Of a DNA stretch of 25,767 nt, positions 6,407 to 14,437 are shown in pieces. The notes under the pieces were generated by a model. The model was not told the origin of the DNA. It saw only the letters and a program-made list of their open reading frames with translations, and ran no database searches. The DNA comes from JAEZKC01 sp046538945 (GTDB lineage Bacteria; Fibrobacterota; Chitinivibrionia; Chitinivibrionales; Chitinispirillaceae), in contig JBKHHW010000029.1 of assembly GCA_046538945.1 (NCBI GenBank), positions 1 to 25,767 of the forward strand. Direction: 5' to 3'. A program made the translations under genes and the position numbers. Numbering within the stretch: position 1 is the first letter of the stretch; each line of letters begins with the position of its first letter.

Positions 6407-6693
6407 AGCGCAAGGAGCCTTTGAAACTGGGCGCCATTCTTCAGTCCATACTTCAGGAGCGCGGATACTCCACTATCTGCAAGGAATACGAGGTTGTCGC
6501 CAGGTGGAAGGAGATTGTGGGGGAACGCGTCGGAGCTGTGACAAATTGTACAAGGACCGAAAACGGGATACTCTACGTTAAGGTGGATTCCGCCCCCTGG
6601 CGTCAGGAGCTTGCCTATCTCAAGGAGAACCTGATAAGATCCGTTCACAGGGAGACGGGCTGTACCAGCATAAAGGATATAATCTTTTACTGA
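6403..6693 (+). CDS. DUF721/DciA-like protein, probable replicative helicase loader factor
   Basis: The 96-residue protein carries the DUF721 (DciA-like) core: VVARWKEIVGERVGAVTNC, then GILYVKVDSAPWRQELAYLK, and a closing KDIIFY strand. DciA helps load DnaB helicase in bacteria that lack DnaC or DnaI. Members with only this domain and little tail, as here, are usually found between recF and gyrB. The start is the ATG at 6403, which overlaps the recF stop (ATGA) and implies coupled translation. An upstream in-frame ATG at 6370 would lie wholly inside recF. Function is inferred from family and position. Confidence 0.8.
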   Translation: MKRKEPLKLGAILQSILQERGYSTICKEYEVVARWKEIVGERVGAVTNCTRTENGILYVKVDSAPWRQELAYLKENLIRSVHRETGCTSIKDIIFY

Positions 6694-6781
6694 TAACTGT
6701 CGTGTCCGAAACACGGGGATGGTTTCGGTATCATCTTCATGTGTGACTTAAATGGCAGTATTTCAAACGGAGCAGTGATAT

Positions 6782-8704
6782 ATGAGTGAACAGCAGCAGT
6801 ATACCGCCGACAGCATTAAAACCCTCAAGGGGCTTGATGCGGTACGCAAAAGACCTGCCATGTACATCGGCAGCACCGGATCTGCCGGACTGCACCATCT
6901 TGTCTACGAGGTGGTGGACAATTCTATCGACGAGGCTCTTGCAGGGTACTGCACGGGAGTCGACGTGTTCATTCATCCCGATAACAGCATCACTGTGAGG
7001 GATGACGGACGTGGGATTCCGGTAGACTATCATGCCGAGGAGAAGATGTGCGCTCTGCAGCTGGTACTTACCACTCTTCATGCCGGCGGAAAGTTCGACA
7101 ACTCCTCCTACAAGGTCTCCGGCGGACTTCACGGTGTGGGTGTTTCCTGCGTGAACGCACTTTCCATCTGGCTTAAGGCGGAGGTCTGCAGGGACGGCCA
7201 GCAGTATTTCATGGAATTCAACAGAGGGGTTCCTGTAAAGGATCTGCAGACTCTGGGCGCGACCGATAAACGCGGCACCAAAATTACCTTCAAGCCCGAT
7301 CCCGACATTTTCGAAACAACTGAATACAGTTTCGATATCCTCTCCAAGCGTCTCAGGGAACTTGCTTTTCTCAACAAGGGTGTCAAGATCAACATCACGG
7401 ATGAGAGAATTGAGGGGAAAAAACACGAGTTCTGTTATCCGGGCGGTCTTGCTTCGTTCATCTCGTTTCTGGATGAAAACAAAACTCCGCTCCACCCGGA
7501 GCCGATCTGCTTCTCCCAGACAAAAGAGGGTGTCGAGGTGGAGATAGCCATGCAGTACAACGATTCCTTTAACGAGAACATTTTCTCTTTCGCCAATAAC
7601 ATCAACACGGTTGACGGCGGAACTCATCTCTCGGGTTTCAAAAAGGGTCTGACCCGCTCTGTCAACACCTACATCGAAGCCAACAACCTGCTCAAGAGCA
7701 ACAACAAGGTGGAGATGAAGGGAGAGGATCTCCGCGAAGGACTCACGGCTGTCATAAGTGTGAAACTCCCTGATCCTCAGTTTGAGGGACAGACCAAGGC
7801 CAAGCTGGGCAACTCCCATATCATGAGGATTGTCGAGAGTTCGGTGGTGGACATGCTGGGTACCTTTCTGGAAGAGAATCCGGCGGTCGGAAAGAAGATC
7901 GTGGAGAAGTGTATCAGCTCCGCAATCGCCAGAGAGGCGGCGCGAAGAGCCCGTCAGCTCGCCAGAAGAAAAACCGTGATGGACGGAGGTGGCCTGCCGG
8001 GCAAGCTTGCCGACTGCCAGGAGCACGATCCGGAGAAATGCGAAATCTTCCTGGTTGAGGGAGACAGTGCGGGTGGAAGTGCGAAGATGGGACGAGACCG
8101 TACATTTCAGGCCATTCTTCCCCTGAAGGGTAAGATTCTCAATGTGGAGAAGGCCAGAATCGATAAAATCATCTCTCATGAGGAAATACAGGTGATAGTG
8201 CAGGCCTTGGGAACGGGCTTCGGGTCGAGTGAGGACGAGGACGGGTTCAATCTGTCTAAACTGCGCTACAGCAAGATAATAATCATGACTGATGCCGATG
8301 TGGACGGTTCACATATCCGTACTCTTCTTCTGACTTTTCTTTTCCGTCATATGCCCGGACTGGTCGAAAACGGCAATGTCTATATCGCCCAGCCTCCTCT
8401 TTACAAGATCAAGGCAGGAAGAGAGGAACGTTACGCCTACACCGAAAAAGAGAAGGACAACATCCTCAAAGAATGGGAAGGACGGAGATTGTCACTTCAG
8501 CGATACAAGGGTCTTGGTGAAATGAACCCCGATCAGCTTGCCGAAACGACCATGAATCCCGACAGCCGCACTCTTCTTCAGGTGAAGCTTGAAGACGTGG
8601 TGGAGGCGGATCGGATCTTTACCGTGCTCATGGGAGAGGAAGTCGAGCCCAGGCGCAGGTTCATAGAGAACAACGCCACCAAGGTTCAGTTCCTGGATGT
8701 CTGA
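6782..8704 (+). CDS. gyrB: DNA gyrase subunit B
   Basis: This is the ATPase subunit of gyrase, which introduces negative supercoils. The GHKL ATPase domain shows E43 (general base) and N47 in YEVVDNSIDEA, D74 in RDDGRGIP, and the lid GGLHGVGVS. The TOPRIM domain shows E426 in VEGDSAGG and the magnesium triad D504, D506, D508 in DADVDGSH. The tail carries QRYKGLGEMNP and ends NNATKVQFLDV. At 640 residues it is the short type, without the long insertion found in the E. coli protein (804 residues). It follows the dciA-like gene by 88 bases; a small hairpin (6701-6715) in that gap is too weak to call a terminator. Confidence 0.97.
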   Translation: MSEQQQYTADSIKTLKGLDAVRKRPAMYIGSTGSAGLHHLVYEVVDNSIDEALAGYCTGVDVFIHPDNSITVRDDGRGIPVDYHAEEKMCALQLVLTTLHAGGKFDNSSYKVSGGLHGVGVSCVNALSIWLKAEVCRDGQQYFMEFNRGVPVKDLQTLGATDKRGTKITFKPDPDIFETTEYSFDILSKRLRELAFLNKGVKINITDERIEGKKHEFCYPGGLASFISFLDENKTPLHPEPICFSQTKEGVEVEIAMQYNDSFNENIFSFANNINTVDGGTHLSGFKKGLTRSVNTYIEANNLLKSNNKVEMKGEDLREGLTAVISVKLPDPQFEGQTKAKLGNSHIMRIVESSVVDMLGTFLEENPAVGKKIVEKCISSAIAREAARRARQLARRKTVMDGGGLPGKLADCQEHDPEKCEIFLVEGDSAGGSAKMGRDRTFQAILPLKGKILNVEKARIDKIISHEEIQVIVQALGTGFGSSEDEDGFNLSKLRYSKIIIMTDADVDGSHIRTLLLTFLFRHMPGLVENGNVYIAQPPLYKIKAGREERYAYTEKEKDNILKEWEGRRLSLQRYKGLGEMNPDQLAETTMNPDSRTLLQVKLEDVVEADRIFTVLMGEEVEPRRRFIENNATKVQFLDV

Positions 8705-8730
8705 TCCTGAACGGAAGGTTTTATCAGTAA

Positions 8731-9528
8731 ATGAGTGAAAAGAAGACGGTACTGCTGACAAACGACGATGGTTTCCACGCGCGGGGGATAAAACTGCTTC
8801 ACGACGTGCTTTGCGCCGACTACAACGTCGTTGTCGTTGCACCTGACAGGGAACAGAGCGGTGTGGGGCACGCTTTCACATTCAATACACCCCTTCATTA
8901 CCGGGAGGCGCTCGAGGAGGAGCAGCTGCCGGGGTTCCTGGTCAGCGGTTCTCCTGCCGATTGTGTTAAATTCGCGGTGAGTTTCCTTTTGCCGGTCAGG
9001 CCGGATATAGTCGTGTCCGGTATGAACATAGGAGAGAACTCCGGCTTGTCCGCCTTTTATTCCGGCACGGTTGCCGCCGCCCGGGAAGGGGCATTCTGGG
9101 GCATTCCCAGTTTCGCGTTTTCCGTCTGTACGCAAAGTGCGGAACATGCCGAACAGTACGCCCGTATGGTTCCTTCATATATTCAAAAGATTCTCGGTTC
9201 TCAGCGGGCCCCTCTGCCTCAGGATGCCAAGGTCTTCTACAACATCAATTTTCCGCCGTGCGCGCCTTTGGTGTCCAAGGGTCCCAGGGTCACATGGCAG
9301 AGCATGGCCTATTTTGACGACCGCTATGAAAAGGTGGAAGTGGAGACGCATCAGACCAAAGAGGGTTATCTGATCTACGGAGAAAAGAAAGACATCGAAG
9401 CGTCCAACGCATTCGATTCGCCAGCCTTGATGAATAATTATATCACTATTACCCCCCTTACTTTCGATTCCACCGCTCACGGGGCACTGCCTCATCTGAG
9501 ATGGCTGGAAGATGGCGAAAGTCAATAA
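8731..9528 (+). CDS. surE: 5'/3'-nucleotidase SurE
   Basis: SurE is a metal-dependent phosphatase that removes phosphate from nucleoside monophosphates, often linked to stationary-phase survival. The metal ligands and signature are intact: D12 and D13 in LLTNDDG, S43 in DREQSGVG, SGSPADC (72-78), N99 in SGMNIGEN, then YSGTVAAAREG. The 265 residues are close to family length. It lies 26 bases after gyrB and 13 bases before gyrA on the same strand, so it is probably co-transcribed with the gyrase genes. That placement is unusual, since surE is more often next to pcm, nlpD or rpoS. Confidence 0.93.
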   Translation: MSEKKTVLLTNDDGFHARGIKLLHDVLCADYNVVVVAPDREQSGVGHAFTFNTPLHYREALEEEQLPGFLVSGSPADCVKFAVSFLLPVRPDIVVSGMNIGENSGLSAFYSGTVAAAREGAFWGIPSFAFSVCTQSAEHAEQYARMVPSYIQKILGSQRAPLPQDAKVFYNINFPPCAPLVSKGPRVTWQSMAYFDDRYEKVEVETHQTKEGYLIYGEKKDIEASNAFDSPALMNNYITITPLTFDSTAHGALPHLRWLEDGESQ

Positions 9529-9541
9529 GAGGTAGAGTCAC

Positions 9542-12124
9542 ATGAATGAAAATGAAAAAATTCTGTCGGTATTCATCGAAGACGAGATGCAGAAGTCCTA
9601 TCTCGATTATTCGATGAGCATGATCACCTCCCGGGCACTTCCTGATGTCAGGGACGGACTCAAGCCGGTGCACCGCCGGGTTCTTTTCGGAATGGAAGAG
9701 CTTGGTGTGCAGCATAATAAAGCTCCCAAGAAGTGCGCCCGTGTGGTGGGTGATGTGATAGGAAAATACCATCCGCATGGTGACAGTGCCGTATATGATT
9801 CTCTTGTGCGCATGGCGCAGAACTTTTCGATGCGGTATCCCATGGTGAACGGGCAGGGGAACTTCGGCTCCATCGACGGTGACCCTCCCGCAGCCATGCG
9901 ATACACAGAGTGCCGTATGACCGCCCTTGCCGAGGAGATGCTCGCAGATCTTGACAAAGACACCGTGAACTACAGTCCCAACTACGATGACACTCTCAAG
10001 GAACCTTCGGTGCTGCCCTCGAAGCTGCCGTTTCTGCTGCTTAACGGCACTACCGGAATCGCGGTGGGAATGGCCACCAACATGGCTCCTCACAACCTGA
10101 GGGAAGTCGTGGACGCACTTGTCATGCTGATTGATAATCAGGAGGCCGAGGTTGAGGACATCGTAAAGGTTCTTCCCGGTCCCGACTTCCCTACCGGTGG
10201 AATAATCTTCGGCAGAAGCGGAATCCTCGATGCGTACAGAACCGGAAGAGGCAAGGTGATCATCCGGGCTCGGGCGGAAGTGAACAAGCTTCCCAACGAT
10301 CGTGAAGAGATAGTCATTACCGAGATCCCCTACATGGTGAACAAGTCCACTCTTCTGGAGAAGATGGCGGACCTGGTGAGATCGAAAACGGTGGAGGGTA
10401 TCTCCTTTATCCGGGATGAATCCGACAGACGCGGTATGAGGATTGTGGTGGGCGTCAAAAAGGATGACTTCGGGGACGTTGTGCTCAACAAGCTCTACAA
10501 ATACACCCAGATGCAGACCACTTTCGGAATCATAAATCTTGCCCTGGTCGATCTCCAGCCAAAACTACTCAATATTAAAGAGATGATGAATCATTTTCTG
10601 GACCATCGCCACACGGTTGTGGTGCGCCGGACAGAATTCGATCTTAAGAAGGCTCGGGAGAGAGCGCATATACTCGAGGGTCTGAGGATAGCTCTTGACC
10701 ATATCGATGAGATTGTGGCTCTGATCCGTGCTTCGGCTTCTCCTGAGGAAGCTCATCAGAAACTGGTGGAGCGGTTCGGGCTGAGCGATGTCCAGGCCAA
10801 GGCGATTCTTGACATGAGACTCCAGCGGCTCACCGGTCTCGAACGGGACAAAATCGAGCAGGAGTATGCCGAACTGATGCGTCTTATCGAGGAGTTGAAT
10901 GCTATTCTTGCCAGCCGTGAGCGCCGGATGCAGATCATAAAAGACGAGCTTCTCGATCTCAAGGCGCGCTTCGGAGATGAGCGCCGCAGTGAAATCACCG
11001 ATTCCACCAGCGATGTGGATATAGAGGACATGATCGCCGAAGAGGACATGGTGATAACCATGACTCACGAGGGATATATCAAACGCACTGCGGTGTCGGT
11101 TTACAGAGCGCAGGGAAGGGGCGGTAAAGGTGTCAAGGGAATGGAGTCGAAGGAAAATGACTTCATCTCCACCCTGTTTGTGGCTTCGACGCATGCCTAT
11201 ATCCTGTTTTTCACCAATACGGGGCGCTGCTACTGGCTCAAGGTGTATAAAATACCCGAAGCGGGACGGAATTCCAGAGGGAAACCGATTGTGAACCTGC
11301 TCGAGCTAAGGCCGGATGAGAAGATCGCCGCGTTTGTTCCCGTGAGGGAGTTTGACGATACTCACTTCATCATTGCTGCAACGCAGCAGGGTGTGATCAA
11401 CAAGCAGCCGCTTACCTCGTATTCAAATGTCCGTCGGGACGGAATAAACGCGATCAGGCTGGATGAGAATGATTCCCTGATCGAGGTGAGGCTGACCTGC
11501 GGTGAGGACGATATCATCATGGGCACCAAGGCCGGTCAGGCTGTGAGGTTCCATGAGAGTGCGGTGAGGGAGCTGGGCCGCAATACCCGGGGTGTGAAGG
11601 GTATCACTCTGAGAAACGATGACAAGGTGGTCAGTATGGTGATCGCGAAGCAGGGAGATGATATTTTCACTGTGACTGAAAAGGGTTACGGGAAGAGAAC
11701 TGCTGTGGAGGATTACCGCAAGACCAATCGCGGCGGAACCGGAATCATCAATATCAAAGTTACTGAAAAGAATCAGACGGTTGTTTCTCTCAAGAGCGTT
11801 CAGGGCGGTCAGGATGTGATGCTTATTACCCGCAAGGGAATACTAATCCGTCTTGATGTGGATCGCATATCCACTATCGGCCGCAACACCCAGGGGGTCA
11901 GGCTGATCAATCTGGATGAGAGTGACAGCGTGATCGATGTGGCTTTGTGTGACCGCAGTGAGGAAAGCGAGGAGGATACCGACATAGTCGCTCAGGCACC
12001 TGTTGAATCGGCACCGGAGGATGGTGAAGGTTCTGAACCCGAAGAGGTGATCGAGGAAGAAGAGAGCCCGGAGGAGAATGAAGAGGCTGGTGATGAGGAG
12101 GAATCCGGTAACCAGTCCGAATAA
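9542..12124 (+). CDS. gyrA: DNA gyrase subunit A
   Basis: This 860-residue subunit cuts and rejoins DNA. The catalytic tyrosine is Y121 (AAMRYTECRM). The quinolone pocket GKYHPHGDSAVYD has Ser82 and Asp86, the sensitive-type residues equivalent to Ser83 and Asp87 of E. coli. The C-terminal beta-pinwheel contains the GyrA box YRAQGRGGKGVKG, which wraps DNA and separates gyrase from topoisomerase IV. The last 45 or so residues form a strongly acidic tail rich in glutamate. GAGG lies 9 bases before the ATG. A strong terminator follows directly, closing the recF-gyrA operon. Confidence 0.97.
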   Translation: MNENEKILSVFIEDEMQKSYLDYSMSMITSRALPDVRDGLKPVHRRVLFGMEELGVQHNKAPKKCARVVGDVIGKYHPHGDSAVYDSLVRMAQNFSMRYPMVNGQGNFGSIDGDPPAAMRYTECRMTALAEEMLADLDKDTVNYSPNYDDTLKEPSVLPSKLPFLLLNGTTGIAVGMATNMAPHNLREVVDALVMLIDNQEAEVEDIVKVLPGPDFPTGGIIFGRSGILDAYRTGRGKVIIRARAEVNKLPNDREEIVITEIPYMVNKSTLLEKMADLVRSKTVEGISFIRDESDRRGMRIVVGVKKDDFGDVVLNKLYKYTQMQTTFGIINLALVDLQPKLLNIKEMMNHFLDHRHTVVVRRTEFDLKKARERAHILEGLRIALDHIDEIVALIRASASPEEAHQKLVERFGLSDVQAKAILDMRLQRLTGLERDKIEQEYAELMRLIEELNAILASRERRMQIIKDELLDLKARFGDERRSEITDSTSDVDIEDMIAEEDMVITMTHEGYIKRTAVSVYRAQGRGGKGVKGMESKENDFISTLFVASTHAYILFFTNTGRCYWLKVYKIPEAGRNSRGKPIVNLLELRPDEKIAAFVPVREFDDTHFIIAATQQGVINKQPLTSYSNVRRDGINAIRLDENDSLIEVRLTCGEDDIIMGTKAGQAVRFHESAVRELGRNTRGVKGITLRNDDKVVSMVIAKQGDDIFTVTEKGYGKRTAVEDYRKTNRGGTGIINIKVTEKNQTVVSLKSVQGGQDVMLITRKGILIRLDVDRISTIGRNTQGVRLINLDESDSVIDVALCDRSEESEEDTDIVAQAPVESAPEDGEGSEPEEVIEEEESPEENEEAGDEEESGNQSE

Positions 12125-12141
12125 ACTTCGGTGATAATTAT

Positions 12142-12186
12142 AAAAAAGAGAGCCCGGGGCGGAAATGCTCCGGGCTCTCTTTTTTT
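12142..12186 (+). terminator. Rho-independent terminator after gyrA
   Basis: AGAGAGCCCGG (12147-12157) pairs with CCGGGCTCTCT (12170-12180) around a 12-base loop, and seven T follow (12180-12186). A matching run of A precedes the stem, so it could also act on the other strand. It begins 18 bases after the gyrA stop and ends the operon. Confidence 0.95.
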
Positions 12187-12305
12187 AGTGCTTCCTTCCA
12201 AAAAAACATTTGCGTCGGAATTCCTGCCCCTGAATCTTCCGGCAAGAATTTTGCAGTGAACTCACTCTGTGATTCTGTTTCAGCGTTAAACGTCGAGGAG
12301 AAGCC

Positions 12306-13424
12306 ATGGCTGTGAGTGGCGTAATGAACCGTAAGTCTTTAGACGCCCCCGAAAACACTATTTCTGAAGACAAGAACAAAAGAAATCGGATGAGGTTCAT
12401 CAGAAACGGGGCTTTCCTATCGGTATTCTTTTTCACAGTGTTTTTTGGAGGGCTTTACCTGGGACGCCAGAGGATAATTCCTTTTGTCTACACCCGAAGT
12501 GAATACATGATAGGCATTTATACCGGAAGTTCTCCTCTTGATCTTAAGCCGGCTTCAGGTGTCAACCCGGTTGTGACTGCTCGGATGGTGACCGATGTCG
12601 AAGCGAAGTTTGTCGCCGATCCGTTCATGGTAGAGGAAAACGGTACCTGGTACATGTTTTTTGAAATTCTGGAGGGTACTCAGAACAAGGGTGTAATCGG
12701 TCTTGCGACCAGTGCGGACGGTATGAGCTGGGAGTATGACCGGGTGGTGCTGGAGCAGCCCTTTCACCTTTCCTACCCCCATGTCTTCAGGCATGAGGGA
12801 GAGATACTCATGATTCCTGAAAGCCATATGAATTATTCAGTCGATGTTTATAAAGCAGAAAGTTTTCCCTATCACTGGGTAAAACAGAAAACGCTTCTGG
12901 AGGGAAATTATCTGGATCCCACGGTGTTTCAGTACGGGGGGCACTGGTATATGTTCGCGGCGGACCGCAATGACATGCTGCATCTTTTCTGGGCCGATGA
13001 GCTGTTGGGTGAATGGTACTATCACCCCTCCAGCCCTATTATCAGAGGGGACCTGGTACAGGCGAGGCCGGCAGGCAGGGTGGTGGTTAGTGGTGACACT
13101 GTGATTCGCTTTGCCCAGAACTGCGAACCTCATTACGGCTGGGATGTCAGAGCCTTTTTTGTGGCTGATTTGTCTCCTGAAACTTACAGTGAGGAGCCTT
13201 TTTCCGGCAACCCCGTTCTGAAGGGAACAGGTGCCTTGCATGAATGGAACGGCGTACGCATGCATCACCTTAGTGCAACCCGTACGGAAGAGGGATGGAT
13301 TGCCGTTGTGGATGGTGTCGGAAGGTGGAGAGAATTTGGTCTGGGCTTATTCGGCCAGGAGTCGAATACCGCACTCGGGCCGACCATCCCCATAAAGTCT
13401 CCGTATCTGAAGCGGAGCAAATGA
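12306..13424 (+). CDS. Membrane-anchored GINT1-N-like five-bladed beta-propeller protein
   Basis: The 372-residue protein starts with a charged cytoplasmic stretch and one transmembrane helix (about 38-56, GAFLSVFFFTVFFGGLYLG), giving an outward-facing soluble domain. That domain has repeated blade motifs of the GH43/GH32-like propeller type: ADPFMVEENGTWYMFFE, SYPHVFRHEGEILMIPE, LDPTVFQYGGHWYMFAAD and ARPAGRVVVSGDTVIRFAQ. It most resembles the N-terminal domain of plant glucosamine inositolphosphorylceramide transferase 1 and its bacterial relatives in polysaccharide loci. The reaction is not established. GAGGAG lies 5 bases before the ATG. It opens a new unit after the gyrA terminator; glycosyltransferase, FkbH-like and deacetylase genes follow. 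A role in surface glycan synthesis or modification is inferred. Confidence 0.75.
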   Translation: MAVSGVMNRKSLDAPENTISEDKNKRNRMRFIRNGAFLSVFFFTVFFGGLYLGRQRIIPFVYTRSEYMIGIYTGSSPLDLKPASGVNPVVTARMVTDVEAKFVADPFMVEENGTWYMFFEILEGTQNKGVIGLATSADGMSWEYDRVVLEQPFHLSYPHVFRHEGEILMIPESHMNYSVDVYKAESFPYHWVKQKTLLEGNYLDPTVFQYGGHWYMFAADRNDMLHLFWADELLGEWYYHPSSPIIRGDLVQARPAGRVVVSGDTVIRFAQNCEPHYGWDVRAFFVADLSPETYSEEPFSGNPVLKGTGALHEWNGVRMHHLSATRTEEGWIAVVDGVGRWREFGLGLFGQESNTALGPTIPIKSPYLKRSK

Positions 13425-13507
13425 ACTGCAGCCGATGGTATTCTGAAAGTTGCGGGATATCACTTTCATAGTAACTGTTCTCACATTCCAAACGCAAGGG
13501 TTATCCG

Positions 13508-14410
13508 ATGAAGTCCGATGTAACTGTATGTGTGTGTACATACAAAAGGCCTCAGATGTTAAGAAAGCTTCTGCTTGAGCTCAATAAGCAGAAGACGGAC
13601 GGCGTCCGGTTTTCCGTGACGGTGGTGGATAATGATCAGGGCAGGTCGGCTGAGCTTATGGTGCGCACCTTGCGCAGAAGTCTGAAATTCAGGATCAGAT
13701 ATGTGTGTGAAGCCCGCAAGAATATAGCCGGTGCAAGAAATGCGGCGGTGCGCAATGCCCAGGGGGAGTATATAGCCTTTATAGATGATGATGAATTTCC
13801 CTCCAACAATTGGCTTGAAGACATGCTGGAGACCTGCGATAGGGAGAAAGCGCAGGGGGTTTTGGGGCCTGTTCTTCCCTACTACGATGAGGCATCCCCG
13901 GGATGGCTCAGAAAAAGCGGGCTGTGTGACCGCAGGAGATTTCTTTCCGGTACTATTCTCAAAAATACAACTCTTATGCGCACGGGCAACGTTTTGTTCC
14001 GCAGGGAACTGTTTTTTCTGCATGGTATGTCTTTTGACGAGAAATACGGTCTGACTGGAGGCGAAGACAGTGACTTTTTCCGCAGAGCTCTCAAAAGGGG
14101 GTTCACCTTTGTGTGGTGTGACGAGGCGGGGGTGTATGAGCATGTTCCGCCTGAGCGCAGTACCCGGGGGTATCATCTGAAACGGGCGCTTTTGCGGGGA
14201 ACGCTCAACGCCAGGCGGATAGGTTTCTTCAGTATGCCCGTGGCCAAGTCAGTCGCAGCTGTGCTTTTATACATACCGGCTCTGCCGGTGCTTTTTCTGC
14301 TCGGGCACGGTATTTTCATGAGGTATCTGGTGAGGACCTTTGATCATCTGGGGCGGCTTTTGGGAATTTCGGGAATAGAACTGGTGAGGGACCGGTCATT
14401 TCAGGGATGA
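13508..14410 (+). CDS. Family 2 glycosyltransferase
   Basis: The 300-residue enzyme has the GT-A fold signatures of family GT2: VTVCVCTYKRP at the N-terminus, ARNIAG-type KNIAGARNAAV (71-81), the nucleotide-sugar/metal motif IDDDEFP (D93-D95) and the acceptor-side GGEDSDFF (184-191). A hydrophobic helix (about 246-270) near the C-terminus suggests membrane attachment. Such enzymes add single sugars from nucleotide-sugar donors to a growing lipid-linked or surface polysaccharide. AAGGG lies 7 bases before the ATG. It sits 83 bases after the propeller gene and 27 bases before the FkbH-like gene, so the four plus-strand genes here probably form one unit. Donor and acceptor are unknown. Confidence 0.88.
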   Translation: MKSDVTVCVCTYKRPQMLRKLLLELNKQKTDGVRFSVTVVDNDQGRSAELMVRTLRRSLKFRIRYVCEARKNIAGARNAAVRNAQGEYIAFIDDDEFPSNNWLEDMLETCDREKAQGVLGPVLPYYDEASPGWLRKSGLCDRRRFLSGTILKNTTLMRTGNVLFRRELFFLHGMSFDEKYGLTGGEDSDFFRRALKRGFTFVWCDEAGVYEHVPPERSTRGYHLKRALLRGTLNARRIGFFSMPVAKSVAAVLLYIPALPVLFLLGHGIFMRYLVRTFDHLGRLLGISGIELVRDRSFQG

Positions 14411-14437
14411 TCTTTTAAAAATCGGAGAGGATTGTTC

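Noticed and set aside
6701..6715. CGTGT/ACACG hairpin between the dciA-like gene and gyrB as a terminator
   Set aside because: Only 5 bp of stem and no T-run; the operon is expected to continue into gyrB.
6737..8179. A 480-codon minus-strand frame
   Set aside because: It is fully antisense to gyrB, whose motifs are intact from end to end.
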